Notes: generated from the letters alone by a model not told the origin. DNA of 16,761 nucleotides from CAYMTN01 sp964393335 (GCA_964393335.1 CAYMTN010000112.1:1-16761); one strand, 5' to 3'. Shown: positions 7,608 through 15,568, counted from the first letter of the stretch. Numbers and translations: made by a program.

Positions 7608-7637
7608 TTGTGCAACGGCGCGATATCCTGTTATGAT
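7608..7637 (+). promoter_or_regulatory. Probable sigma-70-type promoter of the NifU-like gene
   Basis: TTGTGC (7608-7613) and TATGAT (7632-7637) are separated by 18 bases and lie 38 bases before the ATG at 7676. This is the best -35/-10 pair in the window. Confidence 0.6.
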
Positions 7638-7675
7638 ACGTTCAGCAACGTGTGTGGTGACAGGAGAGAAACGGT

Positions 7676-7948
7676 ATGCCGGATCATGTGTCTAACGGCG
7701 ACAGCGCCGAAGCCCCGGTGGAAGAGCGGCTCAAAAACTTGATTGAGAATCTGTCTTCGTATATCGAGTATTATCACGGTGGCTGGTGCAAGCTGGCGTC
7801 GTTCGATGGCAAGGTAGCCCGCGTGGAGTTGGGCGGGGCGTGTGAAGGGTGCCCGCTCTCGCTGAATACGCTGCACGGCTGGATCGCCGGGACGGTGCGC
7901 CAGTTTTTCCCCGATATTGTGGTAGAGGAGGCCGCCCCAACCACGTAA
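7676..7948 (+). CDS. NifU C-terminal-domain protein (Fe-S cluster scaffold-like)
   Basis: The 90-residue protein carries the NifU C-terminal (Nfu) fold, whose CxxC pair binds or transfers Fe-S clusters, usually as a dimer. The motif is GACEGCPLS (Cys56, Cys59) after the typical IEYYHGGWCKL and VELGGACEGC. A further Cys38 lies in the WCKL segment. AGGAG lies upstream of the ATG at a workable distance. It has its own promoter and terminator, so it is probably monocistronic. It may mature Fe-S proteins, such as the methyltransferase further along, but that link is speculative. Confidence 0.9.
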   Translation: MPDHVSNGDSAEAPVEERLKNLIENLSSYIEYYHGGWCKLASFDGKVARVELGGACEGCPLSLNTLHGWIAGTVRQFFPDIVVEEAAPTT

Positions 7949-7975
7949 CAGGCCGGTGAGAGGCGGGAGTCATCA

Positions 7976-8007
7976 AACGCTCTGCCAACCGCAGAGCGTT
8001 ATTTGTT
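7976..8007 (+). terminator. Intrinsic terminator after the NifU-like gene
   Basis: AACGCTCTGC (7976-7985) and GCAGAGCGTT (7991-8000) form a perfect 10-bp stem with loop CAACC, followed by ATTTGTT. The T tract is imperfect, but the stem and its position 27 bases after the stop fit a rho-independent terminator. Confidence 0.78.
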
Positions 8008-8043
8008 CGCAGCAGTCCAACCCGGCGGGGAGCACGCACCATC

Positions 8044-8955
8044 ATGAAAAACTGGCTGATGTTTTGGGTCCTGGGCTTGATCTGGGGATCGTCTTTTTTG
8101 TTGATCAAAGTCGGCGTGGAAGACCTGGGGCCGCTGCTGCTGGTGTCGGCGCGGATCGGGATAGCGGCGCTGTTCATGGCCGCGTTTTTGCGATTGAGCG
8201 GGCGTCACTGGCCCCGCCAGCGCCGCGAGATAGCCGCCCTGATCTACGTCGGCGTGATGAACACGGCGCTACCCTTTACACTGATCACGTGGGGCGAGCA
8301 GCGTATCGACAGCGGGCTGGCGACGGTCCTCAACGCGACGGTGCCGCTCTTTACGCTGGTGTTTGCGCATCTGGCGCTGGCCGACGAGCGTATCACGCCG
8401 CCCAAAGTCGCCGGGCTGCTGGTGGGGTTCGTCGGCGTGGCGATTCTCGCGGGCCGCGACGCCGAATCGAGCAGCCCGAATGCGCTGTCAGGGCAGGTCG
8501 CGGTGCTGGCCGCGTCGGCCAGTTATGCGACGTCCGCCGTCGTGATCCGGCGTTTTCTGCGCCGCGTGGACCCGTTCGTGATCGCGGGCGGCTCGCTGAT
8601 GGTCGGCGCGGTGACGATCTTGGCCATCACGCTGGTGACAAGGCCGTCGATGGCGGGTGATCTGCACGTACAGGCCGTGCTGGCCGTGCTCACGCTGGCC
8701 GTGCTGAACACCGTGTTGGCCTATTTTTTGTTCTATCACCTGATCGATATCTGGGGCGCAACCCGCACCACGCTGGTCACGTATGTCATGCCCCCCCTCG
8801 GCGTGACGCTGGGCGCGCTGTTTCTCGACGAAGCGGTAGACTGGAAAATTGTGGTAGGCGCGGCGCTGATCCTGGGCGGGATCGTCGTCGTGAACTTGCA
8901 CCGCCGCCGCCCGGCCCCGGTGGCCGCCGAGCCGTCCTGCTCGCCGGGACGCTAG
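8044..8955 (+). CDS. EamA/DMT-family membrane transporter
   Basis: This is a drug/metabolite transporter superfamily protein of 303 residues with about ten hydrophobic segments in two EamA repeats. The first repeat opens with WVLGLIWGSSFLLIKVG, a classical EamA start. It continues through the ARIGIAALFM segment and ALPFTLITWGEQRIDSGLAT. The second repeat starts near ALSGQVAVLAASASYATS and ends with PPLGVTLGALFLDE and a last helix VVGAALILGGIVVV. Substrate cannot be told from sequence; relatives export amino acids, metabolites or drugs. GGGGAG lies somewhat far (about 13 bases) upstream of the ATG. The next gene follows after 35 bases, so they may be co-transcribed. Confidence 0.88.
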   Translation: MKNWLMFWVLGLIWGSSFLLIKVGVEDLGPLLLVSARIGIAALFMAAFLRLSGRHWPRQRREIAALIYVGVMNTALPFTLITWGEQRIDSGLATVLNATVPLFTLVFAHLALADERITPPKVAGLLVGFVGVAILAGRDAESSSPNALSGQVAVLAASASYATSAVVIRRFLRRVDPFVIAGGSLMVGAVTILAITLVTRPSMAGDLHVQAVLAVLTLAVLNTVLAYFLFYHLIDIWGATRTTLVTYVMPPLGVTLGALFLDEAVDWKIVVGAALILGGIVVVNLHRRRPAPVAAEPSCSPGR

Positions 8956-8990
8956 CGCACTGTGCGGCACACGCGCAGGGAGCGTGATCG

Positions 8991-9863
8991 ATGACCATCG
9001 TCATTCTGGGCGCGTTTGGCGCGCTGACCGCCTGGGGCATCGGCGCAGCCGTGCGCGAAGGACGCCGCTACCGGCGCGGGTCGGGGTTGGCTCGGCAGAT
9101 CGCGCAAACCGGCGACGTGTTATGGTCCGGCTATTCCGGCGGCCTGCGCGCGCAGGTCGTCACCGTGAACGGGCCGCGCACGCGCAAACAGCCGGTGGTG
9201 ATCGCCGTATCGCGCGAGCGGATCGCGCTGTACCCCCTCACGCCGGGGGCTGCGCCGCTGATCGCGCTGACGCCGGATCAACTGCGCTGGTTTGGGCGGC
9301 CCCACAAATACACGTCCGGCAAGAACGAGCTGCTGATCCATGCCGCGCTTGACGGCGGCTGGCACGTGATCCGGCTGGCTCTCACCCGGCTGCCGATGCA
9401 GGCGTTGATCCGCGCGTTGAAGGAAGTCGCCACCCCAAACCAGGTCACGGCCTATCGCCGCCGCCGCCCGTATGTGCATCATGGCCCCATCACGGCGCAG
9501 CCCGCCACGCAAGACGTACTCGGCGCGTGGACGCTGTCCGGCCCGGTGACGCTGTACCTGATGCCGCTGTTTCTGGTCGTGCTGGATGGTCCCGCCGTGT
9601 TGCGTGTGATCCCGCTCGACAGGGTCCAGAATGTGAGCGCGATCCGGCGCATCGACCAGCCGCAGGCGGCGGGATTGGTGCGCTTCGAGATCGGCGCTGG
9701 TGAGGCGGTCGCCAAGGAGGCGGTCGCGTTTGCGCTGGATCATCACGAGGCGCTGGCCGCTGCCCTGGCGGAGGCGGCTAAACGCACGCTGGAAGACCCC
9801 GTGACGTGGCAGCGCAAAAAGAAAAAGGCGGGCGCTGATGACGACGATGACGAGGATGACTGA
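8991..9863 (+). CDS. Unrecognised membrane-anchored protein with acidic tail
   Basis: I do not recognise this 290-residue protein. It begins with one hydrophobic segment (about 3-20), then a basic stretch (VREGRRYRRG). A soluble body follows with two beta-rich parts, about 40-130 and 165-255, that loosely recall PH-like membrane domains (for example VVIAVSRERIALYPL and LYLMPLFLVVLDG). The C-terminus is strongly bipolar: KKKK followed by a run of Asp/Glu to the end. GGGAG precedes the ATG by about 9 bases. It lies between the EamA transporter and the M1 peptidase, same strand, with gaps of 35 and 47 bases. Function unknown. Confidence 0.75.
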   Translation: MTIVILGAFGALTAWGIGAAVREGRRYRRGSGLARQIAQTGDVLWSGYSGGLRAQVVTVNGPRTRKQPVVIAVSRERIALYPLTPGAAPLIALTPDQLRWFGRPHKYTSGKNELLIHAALDGGWHVIRLALTRLPMQALIRALKEVATPNQVTAYRRRRPYVHHGPITAQPATQDVLGAWTLSGPVTLYLMPLFLVVLDGPAVLRVIPLDRVQNVSAIRRIDQPQAAGLVRFEIGAGEAVAKEAVAFALDHHEALAAALAEAAKRTLEDPVTWQRKKKKAGADDDDDEDD

Positions 9864-9910
9864 TCACCCCGTATAAACTGACAGACTGAAACCGAGTTCA
9901 GGAGACATCA

Positions 9911-11668
9911 ATGCTGCGAAAAATTTCCGCGATCCTCTGGGTGAGCGGCATGTGTGTGGTTATGCTCGTACCGGGGCTGGTCCAGGCGCAGGACCCTGGC
10001 GGCAGCCCCGGCGCGGATGGTATCGGCGACGCGTATTTCCCCCAGTTGGGCAACGGTGGCTACGACGCCCAACACTACACCATTGATTTGACGGCGGACG
10101 TGCAAGACAACCTCGTCAAAGCGGTGGTCGTGATCGAAGCGGTGGCGACACAAGACCTCAGCGCCTTTAACCTGGATTTCGCCGGGCCGACGGTGAGTGA
10201 CGTGCAGGTCAACGACGCGCCCGCGACCTACGAACGGCAGGATCGCGAGTTGATCATCACGCCGGCGGAGCCGCTGGCCGAGGGGTCGTCCTTTACGGTG
10301 AGCGTGGCGTACAGTGGCCAGCCCAGCGGCGTGGCCGCAACCGGAATCCCCTTTCTAATCGGCTGGAACAACTACGGCGACGGGATATTTGTCGCCAGCG
10401 AACCGGCAGGCGCGGCGGGCTGGTATCCCGTCAACGATCACCCGCTGGACAAGGCGACGTATACCTTCCGCATCACCGCGCCGGACCCGTACGTGGTGGC
10501 GGCGAACGGCGTGCTGCACGATACCATCCCTGATTCCGTTAACGGCTGGACGACTTACGTGTACGAAATGGACCAGCCGATAGCCAGTTATCTGGTGACG
10601 GTGGACATCGGCAACTACGTGATCGATACCAGCGAAGGCCCGGACGGACTGCCGATCCGCAACTTTTTCCCGCCCGCGCTGGCCGGACGGGCGGCGGTCG
10701 ATTTCAGCAAAACGGCGGATATGATCGCGTTTTTTGAAGACACGTTTGGCCCGTACCCGTTTGACACGTATGGCGTGGTGGTGGTCGATACCGATCTACA
10801 GTTCGCGCTGGAAACGCAGACGCTCACGCTGTTTGCGCAGAACTGGGTCAGCGGCACCGGACAGGCCGAAGAATCCGTCGCGCACGAACTCTCGCACCAG
10901 TGGTATGGGGACAGTGTCAGCCTGGCCGCGTGGCAGGATATCTGGTTGAACGAAGGGTTTGCCACGTATGCGTCGTGGTTGTGGTTCGAGCACGAGCAGG
11001 GGCCGGACATCTTGCGGCGCATCGTCACGCAGACCTACACCACCATCGCGCGCGAACAACAGACGTTTTCGATCCAACTCTCCAAGCAGGAAGTTTTGAA
11101 CGCGCTGGCGGCGCTGCTGCCGGACGGTTATATGCTGGATGCCGACTCCGCCGCCAACGTCACGCGGCTGCTGTCGAAGGACGCGCTGGGGAGTGACGAT
11201 ATCGAGAAGTTTATCGCCGGGTTCCCGCCTGCCGATATCACCGGCGACGAACTGCTGACGCTGGTGAACGTGCTGCCATTTGATACCGTGCAGTTGAGCG
11301 GGAGCGACGTGGCCGACCTGGAGTCGTACCTGAAACTGGGGCCGCCTGCGCCGGGCGCGTTCCGCCTGCCGCAAAGCCGTTTTGTCCCGCCCGGCAACCC
11401 GCCGTCGTATGACCTGTTCAACGTGGGCGTCTACCAGCGCGGCGGCCTGACGCTGCACGCGCTGCGGCTGCGGGTGGGCGATGAGGCATTCTTTGACATC
11501 CTGCGCGCGTATTATGACCGCTACGCCTACGGCAACGCCTCGACTGCCGATTTTATCGCGGTGGCCGAAGACGTCAGCGGCGCGGACCTGGGCGATTTCT
11601 TCGATGCGTGGCTGTATAACCCGACGATTCCGGCTATTCCCGAAATGGGCCTGAGCGCGCCGCGTTAG
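9911..11668 (+). CDS. Secreted M1-family (gluzincin) metallopeptidase with a repeat insertion
   Basis: The signal peptide is visible (hydrophobic 8-25, cleavage probably after VQA, residue 26). The beta-rich N-terminal domain (about 50-240) leads into the catalytic domain. Zinc ligands are complete: HELSH (His325, His329; catalytic Glu326) and Glu348 in LNEGF, with the 18-residue spacing of the M1 family. The exopeptidase GAMEN position reads ALETQT (Glu301 kept). Tyr508 in VYQRGGLTLHALR is the likely transition-state Tyr. Between the zinc helix and that Tyr lie about 160 residues, much more than I expect, because of an extra helical region at 386-484. The C-terminal HEAT-like domain of large M1 enzymes is missing. 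AGGAG (9900-9904) sits 6 bases before the ATG. It faces the GMC oxidoreductase gene tail to tail with only 5 bases between stops. Confidence 0.9.
   Translation: MLRKISAILWVSGMCVVMLVPGLVQAQDPGGSPGADGIGDAYFPQLGNGGYDAQHYTIDLTADVQDNLVKAVVVIEAVATQDLSAFNLDFAGPTVSDVQVNDAPATYERQDRELIITPAEPLAEGSSFTVSVAYSGQPSGVAATGIPFLIGWNNYGDGIFVASEPAGAAGWYPVNDHPLDKATYTFRITAPDPYVVAANGVLHDTIPDSVNGWTTYVYEMDQPIASYLVTVDIGNYVIDTSEGPDGLPIRNFFPPALAGRAAVDFSKTADMIAFFEDTFGPYPFDTYGVVVVDTDLQFALETQTLTLFAQNWVSGTGQAEESVAHELSHQWYGDSVSLAAWQDIWLNEGFATYASWLWFEHEQGPDILRRIVTQTYTTIAREQQTFSIQLSKQEVLNALAALLPDGYMLDADSAANVTRLLSKDALGSDDIEKFIAGFPPADITGDELLTLVNVLPFDTVQLSGSDVADLESYLKLGPPAPGAFRLPQSRFVPPGNPPSYDLFNVGVYQRGGLTLHALRLRVGDEAFFDILRAYYDRYAYGNASTADFIAVAEDVSGADLGDFFDAWLYNPTIPAIPEMGLSAPR
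11081..11338 (+). repeat. Degenerate 17-19-residue helical repeats inserted in the M1 peptidase
   Basis: Residues 391-476 can be read as about five units with the pattern small-x-[DS]-[DE]-[ILV]-x-x-[FL]-[ILV]-x-x-[FL]-P. Examples are SKQEVLNALAALLP, GSDDIEKFIAGFPP, TGDELLTLVNVLP and SGSDVADLESYLKL, beginning at residues 391, 427, 444 and 463; the unit between is weaker. The DNA is not repetitive, so the repeats are old. The boundaries are judged by eye. Confidence 0.5.
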
Positions 11669-11673
11669 GGGCG

Positions 11674-13290
11674 TTACCCGGCATCCGGACGCGGCTGGAT
11701 GCGGCTCATCGCGTATTCCGCCAGCGCCGCAATCGTCAGGCTGGGGTTCACGCCGGGGTTGGCCGGCATGATCGACCCATCGACTACATACAGCCCTGGG
11801 TAGTTGAACACTTCGCAGTTCAGATCGATCACGCCGTCCTCGGCGCTGCGCCCGAACGGGCACCCGCCGAGGATGTGCGCGGTCGTCGGCATGTTCAGCA
11901 GACTTTCGTGCAGCGGGGCCTGCGTGATACCGTTGGTGCGCTGTGCGAACGCGCGCGTCACGCGGTTGCCGATCGGTATCTGCGCGTGAACCGGGTGTTC
12001 GGCGTCTTGTTCCGGCACCAGGCCGCGCCGGAACAAGGAATAGACGCTGCGACCGGGCCGCAGCCGCAGCAGGTTGTCTGCGGTCTGCATCACGAGCAGG
12101 ATCGTCGTCTTACGCGCCCAGCCGGGCAGCAGCTTGGTTCTGGCAGCGTCCAGCGGGTGCCGCAGCGCCGTCCCGGTGATTTTCAGCAGGCGTTCGATCA
12201 CGCTGCTGCCCGCTTCGATCAGCGGCGCGGCTATCATTTTGATGAACGACGATCCATCCGGGTAGCGCACCGGCTCGATCTGCGTCACGTCATCGACCTG
12301 CACGATTGACGTGATCGCCACACCCTCGGAGTAATTCACGTCGTCGCCCCGGCTGGTGATGCCGAGCAGCGCTTCGCTGTTGGTGCGCACCATCTCGCCC
12401 AGGCGCGGCGACAGGTCCGGCAGCGTGCGAGCCACGTCGCGGCAGCCGAACAGCAGGTTCAGCGTACCCAGGACGCCTGCCGCCAGCACGACCTGCCGCG
12501 CCCGTACCTGCTGCGTGCGGTGGCTGAACGCCGTCGTGCGCCGGTAGCGGATCGCGTACCGCGCGCCGTCGGCTTGGCCCGCTGGCAGCGGTACGATGGC
12601 GGTGACGTGCGCTTCAGCGCGGACCTGCGCCCCTTGTTTTTCCGCGAAGTACAGGTAATTTTTGACCAGCGTGTTTTTGGCGTTGTAACGGCAGCCGACC
12701 ATGCACCCGCCGCAGTGACGGCAGGTTGCCCGCGCCGGGCCTTCGCCGCCGAAGTACGGATCGGGCACCGTCTGGCCTTCCTGCCCGTCCGCGCCGAAAA
12801 ACACGCCGACATCGGTGGCGCGAAAGGTATCAGTCTGACCCAACTCTCCCGCGATCGCGTGCAGGATTTGATCGGCGGGCCACAGGCGCGGATTCTGCGT
12901 GACGCCGAGCATCCGCCGGGCGGTGACGTAGTGCGGAGCCAGCACGGTTTTCCAGTCGGCCAGGTCGCGCCACGCGGGAGCCTGGAACAGGACATCGCTG
13001 GGTTCCATCAACACGTTGCCATACACCAGGCTGCCTCCGCCGACTCCGCTGCCATGCAGCACCAGCATGCCCTTGAGCGTCGTCAGCTCCATGATGCCGA
13101 AATAGCGCAGCGCCGGAAGCCACAGGAATTTGCGCAGGTTCCAGTTTGAGCGGGGGAAGTCTTCGTCTCGAAAACGTTTGCCGCGTTCCAGCACCAGCAC
13201 GCGATAGCCTTTTTCGCTCAGCCGCATGGCCGACACGCTGCCGCCGAAACCGGAGCCGATCACGACAAAATCGAATGGTTCATCGGGCAT
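11674..13290 (-). CDS. GMC / cholesterol-oxidase-like FAD oxidoreductase with Cys cluster
   Basis: This is a flavoprotein of the glucose-methanol-choline family, nearest in style to bacterial cholesterol oxidase-like members. FAD binding shows as VVIGSGFGGS (GxGxxG at 12-17) with ERG at 36-38, then GSGVGGGSLVYGNV (80-93). The C-terminal domain carries His472 (TAHILGGC) and Asn515 (NPGVNPSL), matching the catalytic His/Asn positions of GMC enzymes. Residues 190-200 hold CRHCGGCMVGC, four Cys in CxxCxxCxxxC spacing, followed by NAKNTL. The start is ATG at 13290: AGGAG lies 9 bases upstream of it, and the longer reading from a TTG at 13323 adds 11 unconvincing residues. No signal peptide is seen, so the enzyme is probably cytoplasmic or membrane-associated. 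The substrate is unknown; a sterol or other hydrophobic alcohol is possible. Confidence 0.9.
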   Translation of the reverse strand: MPDEPFDFVVIGSGFGGSVSAMRLSEKGYRVLVLERGKRFRDEDFPRSNWNLRKFLWLPALRYFGIMELTTLKGMLVLHGSGVGGGSLVYGNVLMEPSDVLFQAPAWRDLADWKTVLAPHYVTARRMLGVTQNPRLWPADQILHAIAGELGQTDTFRATDVGVFFGADGQEGQTVPDPYFGGEGPARATCRHCGGCMVGCRYNAKNTLVKNYLYFAEKQGAQVRAEAHVTAIVPLPAGQADGARYAIRYRRTTAFSHRTQQVRARQVVLAAGVLGTLNLLFGCRDVARTLPDLSPRLGEMVRTNSEALLGITSRGDDVNYSEGVAITSIVQVDDVTQIEPVRYPDGSSFIKMIAAPLIEAGSSVIERLLKITGTALRHPLDAARTKLLPGWARKTTILLVMQTADNLLRLRPGRSVYSLFRRGLVPEQDAEHPVHAQIPIGNRVTRAFAQRTNGITQAPLHESLLNMPTTAHILGGCPFGRSAEDGVIDLNCEVFNYPGLYVVDGSIMPANPGVNPSLTIAALAEYAMSRIQPRPDAG

Positions 13291-13395
13291 GATGAGATGC
13301 TCCTGTGCTGTGTACTCGATCAAAACGAGGCATTTACTGATATTGCATACCGTCCTAAACCAGACCCTGTGTTGAATCTGGACGTTTGCCAGTTA

Positions 13396-13462
13396 GCCTC
13401 ACCCCTGGCCCCTCTCCACAGCGTGGAGAGGGGAAAAGGGGCCGGGGGTTAAGGGGTGAGGC
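13396..13462. repeat. 67-bp nested palindromic intergenic element
   Basis: Outer arms GCCTCACCCCT (13396-13406) and AGGGGTGAGGC (13452-13462) pair perfectly over 11 bp. An inner stem CCCCTCTCCAC (13409-13419) and GTGGAGAGGGG (13423-13433) pairs over 11 bp with a 3-base loop AGC. Between the inner stem and the right outer arm lies GAAAAGGGGCCGGGGGTT-like sequence. The composition and CCTCACCCC...CCCCTCTCC layout resemble dispersed REP/MITE-like elements I recall from Chloroflexota genomes. It sits in the 240-base gap upstream of the GMC gene and downstream of the small two-TM gene, so it may also act as a terminator or attenuator. Confidence 0.8.
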
Positions 13463-13530
13463 TGGCATGCAGCCGTACTCAAACGTTAGTTGACCATGTA
13501 AGAATCAACAGGCCGGATGACCGCCACCGC

Positions 13531-14085
13531 TCATGGCGACTGCCGCTGTTTATGCCGCTGGATCGCGCTGCGCAGCGCGGCGTAATCCGTGTGGCTGTAC
13601 GTCGAAATGCCAAAGGCCCGTGTGTGCCAGCCTAGGCCCGCCGCCAGCCCGATCACCGCAAACGGCCAGGGCAGGCCGTCCGCGACGATCAACTGGCCGA
13701 AGTGCTCCTGATCCCGGTCGCGCATTTTGCCGCGCCGGATCAGCGTGTGGTCCTCGACCCGCCTGATCGCGTCCCAGGGCAGCCACACGCGCGGCCCGAC
13801 CAGCGGTTGCAGCGCCAGCCCGCGCTCATAGACCTCCACCGCCGGGTGCATCACCGCCAACTGGATCAGCGGCACCAGCAGCACGGCCAGGAAGATCGCC
13901 ATCAACGGCAGCAGCGGCAGCGCGTACCCGAAACCCAGCACGAGCAGTCCGGCCACGCCGAGCACATCCCCGGCGATGCCCAGCGTCACCAGCACCGCCG
14001 TGAGCCTGCGCAGCGCGGGCCGGGGGTGGCGATGCGTGCTGATCAGCGCGCCGCGTGTCGTGCTGTCGTGATCCGGACCGTTCAT
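13531..14085 (-). CDS. Small two-TM membrane protein with PH-like cytoplasmic part
   Basis: The 184-residue protein is not recognised as a named family. After a polar N-terminus it has two hydrophobic helices (about 28-52 and 55-78). A soluble part follows with VEVYERGLALQPL and VWLPWDAIRRVEDH, a strand arrangement like bacterial PH-type membrane proteins. It ends with FGISTYSHTDYAALRSAIQRHK. An ideal AGGAGG (14091-14096 on the plus-strand numbering) is 5 bases before the ATG. It is transcribed away from the methyltransferase gene, and a possible operator lies 40 bases upstream. Confidence 0.72.
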   Translation of the reverse strand: MNGPDHDSTTRGALISTHRHPRPALRRLTAVLVTLGIAGDVLGVAGLLVLGFGYALPLLPLMAIFLAVLLVPLIQLAVMHPAVEVYERGLALQPLVGPRVWLPWDAIRRVEDHTLIRRGKMRDRDQEHFGQLIVADGLPWPFAVIGLAAGLGWHTRAFGISTYSHTDYAALRSAIQRHKQRQSP

Positions 14086-14124
14086 GCTTTCCTCCTGGTG
14101 AGGGCAACCGCAAAGGATTTTCCT

Positions 14125-14138
14125 CGAAAACGCTTTCG
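14125..14138. promoter_or_regulatory. LacI/GalR-like operator candidate
   Basis: CGAAAACGCTTTCG is a 14-bp palindrome centred on CG with one mismatch, the form of LacI/GalR-family operators. It lies 40 bases upstream of the small two-TM gene, in the 238-base divergent gap. No LacI-type regulator gene is in the window, so the assignment rests on the site alone. Confidence 0.35.
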
Positions 14139-14274
14139 GCGGTCAGTAGGGGCGCTGCGTGCTGCGCCCGGCACTGCTGCCAAACCGCCGATCCGTCTCC
14201 GCTCTCTGCGCCCTTCAGACAGAGGCGAACCTGCGGGGCGACGCGCCGCCCCATTATACCCGCACTTTCTGCGG

Positions 14275-14280
14275 TATACT
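14275..14280 (+). promoter_or_regulatory. Candidate -10 box of the RNA methyltransferase gene
   Basis: TATACT lies 43 bases upstream of the ATG at 14324, within GCGGTATACTTAC. A matching -35 was not found, so confidence is modest. Confidence 0.4.
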
Positions 14281-14323
14281 TACAGGCCCGGTGACGCAGC
14301 ACGAATTGGCACATTGAGGACTC

Positions 14324-15559
14324 ATGACCGACGACCTGTTTGAACTCGAACCACTGGAAATGGTGCACGGCGGCCAGACGCTCGCCCGGCACGCGGGACG
14401 CGCCATTTTTATACCGTACAGTATCCCCGGCGAGCGGATCACCGCGCGCATTGTCGATGATCGCGGGCGTTATGCGTTCGCGGAGTGTATCGACGTGCTC
14501 GCGCCGTCGCCGCACCGCGTCACGCCGCGCTGCCCGCATTTTGGCCCCGGACGGTGCGGCGGCTGTCATTTTCAACACATCGCGTACGCCGCGCAGCCCG
14601 CCTATAAGCGTGACGTGGTGATCGACCAGCTCAAGCGCATCGGCGGTTTTGCCGATCCGGTCGTCCACCCGACCATCGCCAGCCCGGACGCGTGGAATTA
14701 CCGCGCGCACGCGACCTTTCACGTTGACGGCGCGGGCCGCCTGTGTTTTGTCGGCACGGACGGCGAGACGCTGGTGCCGATTGACGAGTGTCACATCATC
14801 CGCCCCGAACTGCTCGATCTGCTCGACGAACTGTCGCTGGACGATATACCCGAACTGGATCGCGTGCGCGTGCAGGTCGGGTCGGACGGGCGGCGCATGG
14901 TCGTATTGAGCACCAACGACGATCAAGCGCCCGAACTGGAAGTGAACATCCCGGTGTCGATCAATTTCCTGTTGAGCGATAACGAGCCGGTAAACCTGGT
15001 CGGCGCGAGTCACACGGTCTATACCGTGCGCGGGCGGCGCTTCCGCGTGACAGCCGGGGGATTTTTCCAGGTGAACGTGCCCCAGGCTGAAACGCTGGTT
15101 GACTACGTGCTGCGCAAGCTCGATCTGCGCGGTGACGAGGCCGTGCTCGACCTGTACGCCGGGGTGGGGCTGTTCACCGCGTTTCTGGCCGAGCAGGCCG
15201 CGCTGGTCACGTCGATTGAGAGTTATCCTCCGGCGGTCACCGACGCCGACGAGAACGTGAGCGACCTGGACAACGTGGACCTGATCGAAGGCAGCGTCGA
15301 GGACGTGCTGCCGGAACTCGCCGAACGGTACGACGCGATTGTGCTCGATCCGCCGCGCGGTGGCGTGGAAGCCCACGCCCTGGACGTGATCGACACGCTC
15401 GGCGCGCGCCGCATCGTGTACGTGAGCTGCGAGCCGTCCACGCTGGCGCGGGATGCCAAACGTCTCGCTGCGAAGGGCTGGCAGTTGGTCGATACCCAGC
15501 CGGTCGATATGTTTCCGCAGACCTACCATATCGAGTGTGTCGCGTTTTTTACACGCTGA
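14324..15559 (+). CDS. RlmD/TrmA-family RNA (uracil-C5) methyltransferase
   Basis: The enzyme transfers a methyl group from SAM to C5 of a uridine in 23S rRNA or tRNA. Its 411 residues give an N-terminal TRAM-like beta barrel (about 8-62), then the [4Fe-4S] ligands Cys70, Cys78, Cys81 (CPHFGPGRCGGC) and Cys156. The SAM domain follows: FFQVN (Gln249), LDLYAGVGLF (275-284) and DPPRGG (342-347). The catalytic Cys369 is in VSCEPSTLARD, where many relatives have SCNP. Glu404 in YHIECV is the likely general base. GAGGA lies just upstream of the ATG. Whether it acts on rRNA (RlmD/RlmCD type) or tRNA cannot be settled from the sequence, so no symbol is given. The Fe-S cluster could depend on scaffold proteins such as the NifU-like protein encoded 6.4 kb upstream. 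Confidence 0.92.
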   Translation: MTDDLFELEPLEMVHGGQTLARHAGRAIFIPYSIPGERITARIVDDRGRYAFAECIDVLAPSPHRVTPRCPHFGPGRCGGCHFQHIAYAAQPAYKRDVVIDQLKRIGGFADPVVHPTIASPDAWNYRAHATFHVDGAGRLCFVGTDGETLVPIDECHIIRPELLDLLDELSLDDIPELDRVRVQVGSDGRRMVVLSTNDDQAPELEVNIPVSINFLLSDNEPVNLVGASHTVYTVRGRRFRVTAGGFFQVNVPQAETLVDYVLRKLDLRGDEAVLDLYAGVGLFTAFLAEQAALVTSIESYPPAVTDADENVSDLDNVDLIEGSVEDVLPELAERYDAIVLDPPRGGVEAHALDVIDTLGARRIVYVSCEPSTLARDAKRLAAKGWQLVDTQPVDMFPQTYHIECVAFFTR

Positions 15560-15568
15560 GTGCCGCGT

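Noticed and set aside
9809..9826. An A-rich run (five A, G, five A) near the end of the unrecognised protein gene, as a possible frameshift site
   Set aside because: It simply encodes the Lys-rich stretch, there is no downstream hairpin or overlapping frame that would profit from slippage.
11681..11702. An inverted repeat GCATCC...GGATGC next to the convergent stops, as a possible bidirectional terminator
   Set aside because: The stem is only six pairs, the loop is long and no T-run follows on either strand; it lies in the GMC coding sequence.
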